From assembly GCA_030345135.1 (NCBI GenBank), contig CP128386.1:3311677-3375676 (forward strand): a stretch of DNA of 64,000 nucleotides. The letters run 5' to 3'. Shown piece by piece: positions 63,201 to 64,000 of the stretch (position 1 is the first letter of the stretch; the number at the start of each line of letters is the position of its first letter). A program made the translations under genes and the position numbers. The notes beneath the pieces are model-generated. The model had not been told where the DNA came from, made no database searches, and saw only the letters and a program-made list of their open reading frames with translations. Source of the stretch: Chitinophagaceae bacterium DXS. Its GTDB lineage: Bacteria; Bacteroidota; Bacteroidia; Chitinophagales; Chitinophagaceae.

Positions 63201-64000
63201 ATGGCAAAGCATCGGTTAATAATATCAGGACTTTGTTTGTTATGCATGACCGGTTTGGCGCAGGAGGTTAAGCGTGATACATTATTATACAATGAACTTG
63301 ACAGCGTAACAGTGCGGTCAAAATTAATGGGTGTAGGACGACTAAACGAAATTGAAGGCACACGTATTTACGCAGGTAAAAAAAATGAAGTGTTATACGT
63401 GCAGAACATGGATGCAAACATTGCTGAAAAAACACCGAGACAGATATTTGCAAAAGTACCAGGAGTTTTCGTGTATGATATGGATGGATCCGGAAACCAG
63501 GTAAATATTGCGGTGCGCGGATTAGACCCGCATCGTGGCTGGGAGTTCAACATCCGCAAGAACAGCATCATTACCAACTCCGATATGTATGGTTACCCTG
63601 CAAGCCACTATAACATGCCAATGGAAGCAGTTGATCATATAGAAATAGTAAGAGGAACAGCTTCGCTGCAATATGGCGCACAATTCGGCGGCATGATGAA
63701 CTATGTTACCAAACAGGCCGATACCACCAAAAAAATAAGTTTTGAAACAGTGAATTCTGCAGGTTCATACGGCTTACTAAGTACATACAACGCGATCAGC
63801 GGACGTATAGGAAAACTGGATTACTATGCTTATTACAGCAACCGGACTTCTTCTGGTTACCGCGATAACAGTAAGACTACTTCCAATGCCGAAGCAATTG
63901 CACTTGTATATCATGTAAGTTCCAGGGTAGATCTGAAAGCCGAGTTGGGCAGATCAACTTATACTTACCAGATTCCCGGCCCATTGACTGACAGTATGTT
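63201..64000 (+). CDS. TonB-dependent receptor, FecA-like, N-terminal part
   Basis: Truncated by the window edge; 266 residues are visible from ATG 63201 (MAKHRLIISGLCLLCMTGLA, cleavage near AQE). The plug domain shows TPRQIFAKVPGVFVYDMDGS, QVNIAVRGLDPHRGWEFNIR, VDHIEIVRGTASLQYGAQFG and GGMMNYVT, as in Fe(III)-dicitrate-type receptors; a short region before it (DSVTVRSKL) may be the TonB box. It follows haloperoxidase 2 by 40 bp. Substrate is unknown, iron complexes being the default for the family. Confidence 0.93.
   Translation, partial: MAKHRLIISGLCLLCMTGLAQEVKRDTLLYNELDSVTVRSKLMGVGRLNEIEGTRIYAGKKNEVLYVQNMDANIAEKTPRQIFAKVPGVFVYDMDGSGNQVNIAVRGLDPHRGWEFNIRKNSIITNSDMYGYPASHYNMPMEAVDHIEIVRGTASLQYGAQFGGMMNYVTKQADTTKKISFETVNSAGSYGLLSTYNAISGRIGKLDYYAYYSNRTSSGYRDNSKTTSNAEAIALVYHVSSRVDLKAELGRSTYTYQIPGPLTDSM

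Overview
The window looks like chromosomal DNA from a member of the Bacteroidota, most likely the Chitinophagaceae or a close relative. The evidence is family content (a PUR-like DUF3276 protein, DUF4836 and DUF6600 lipoproteins, GH92, SusC/FecA-like TonB receptors, two-domain DUF1080 proteins), start sites mostly without Shine-Dalgarno sequences, a -33/-7 type promoter (TTTG ... TAnnTTTG) before the DUF3276 gene, and many lipoprotein signal peptides. The species assignment is inference.

Layout. 1-9.2 kb: ferredoxin-centred energy metabolism. The end of a nuoABCD run of complex I, 2-oxoacid:ferredoxin oxidoreductase korAB and a 2[4Fe-4S] ferredoxin lie on the minus strand; a 1189-residue pyruvate:ferredoxin oxidoreductase (nifJ) diverges from them. 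9.2-15.5 kb: an A+T-rich accessory island with small orphan genes, three copies of a repeat A, four copies of a repeat B and two of a repeat C, arranged so that each minus-strand orphan gene sits between an upstream A and a downstream B. The 3' end of a group II intron is embedded in one B copy. A tRNA-Ser(UGA) closes the island. 15.7-18.9 kb: ABC exporter, DUF3276 protein, A-type iron-sulfur carrier. 18.9-21.5 kb: DUF6600 protein and two tandem-repeat arrays. 21.6-27.8 kb: TPR histidine kinase, a phosphoribosyltransferase / alpha-beta hydrolase / erythromycin-esterase-like operon, a VOC protein, a small lipoprotein. 28.4-29.3 kb: a complete but ORF-less group II intron. 29.3-36.5 kb: a TetR-TolC-HlyD-ABC-ABC-permease-permease drug efflux operon. 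37-41.2 kb: transketolase, a Spy-like helical protein, a truncated IS110 transposase. 41.4-47.6 kb: glycan use (GH92 mannosidase, LacI regulator, sugar-phosphate-isomerase-like protein, two-domain DUF1080 hydrolase). 48.2-58 kb: DUF4836 lipoprotein, GH3/beta-lactamase-like fusion, MutL, PBP4-type DacB, arginase-fold protein. 58.2-64 kb: an export-type locus with two vanadium-haloperoxidase/PAP2-like lipoproteins, an outer-membrane protein and a TonB-dependent receptor that runs off the window.

How they fit together. The first block makes and uses reduced ferredoxin next to complex I. The 41-48 kb block reads as regulated uptake and breakdown of mannose-containing or oxidised glycosides. The last block reads as a surface system that couples an oxidising or phosphate-releasing lipoprotein pair to TonB uptake. 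The most unusual part is the 10.6-15.1 kb repeat-and-cassette island. A second window-wide oddity is that most intergenic gaps are filled by a handful of word-like repeat families (AGCTTTAGGCTTT, AGCTATCAGC, TTCACTATTGACC, TACGTTGTACGTT, CACAGAGGGCC, GTGCGAATGTGCAAA and others).
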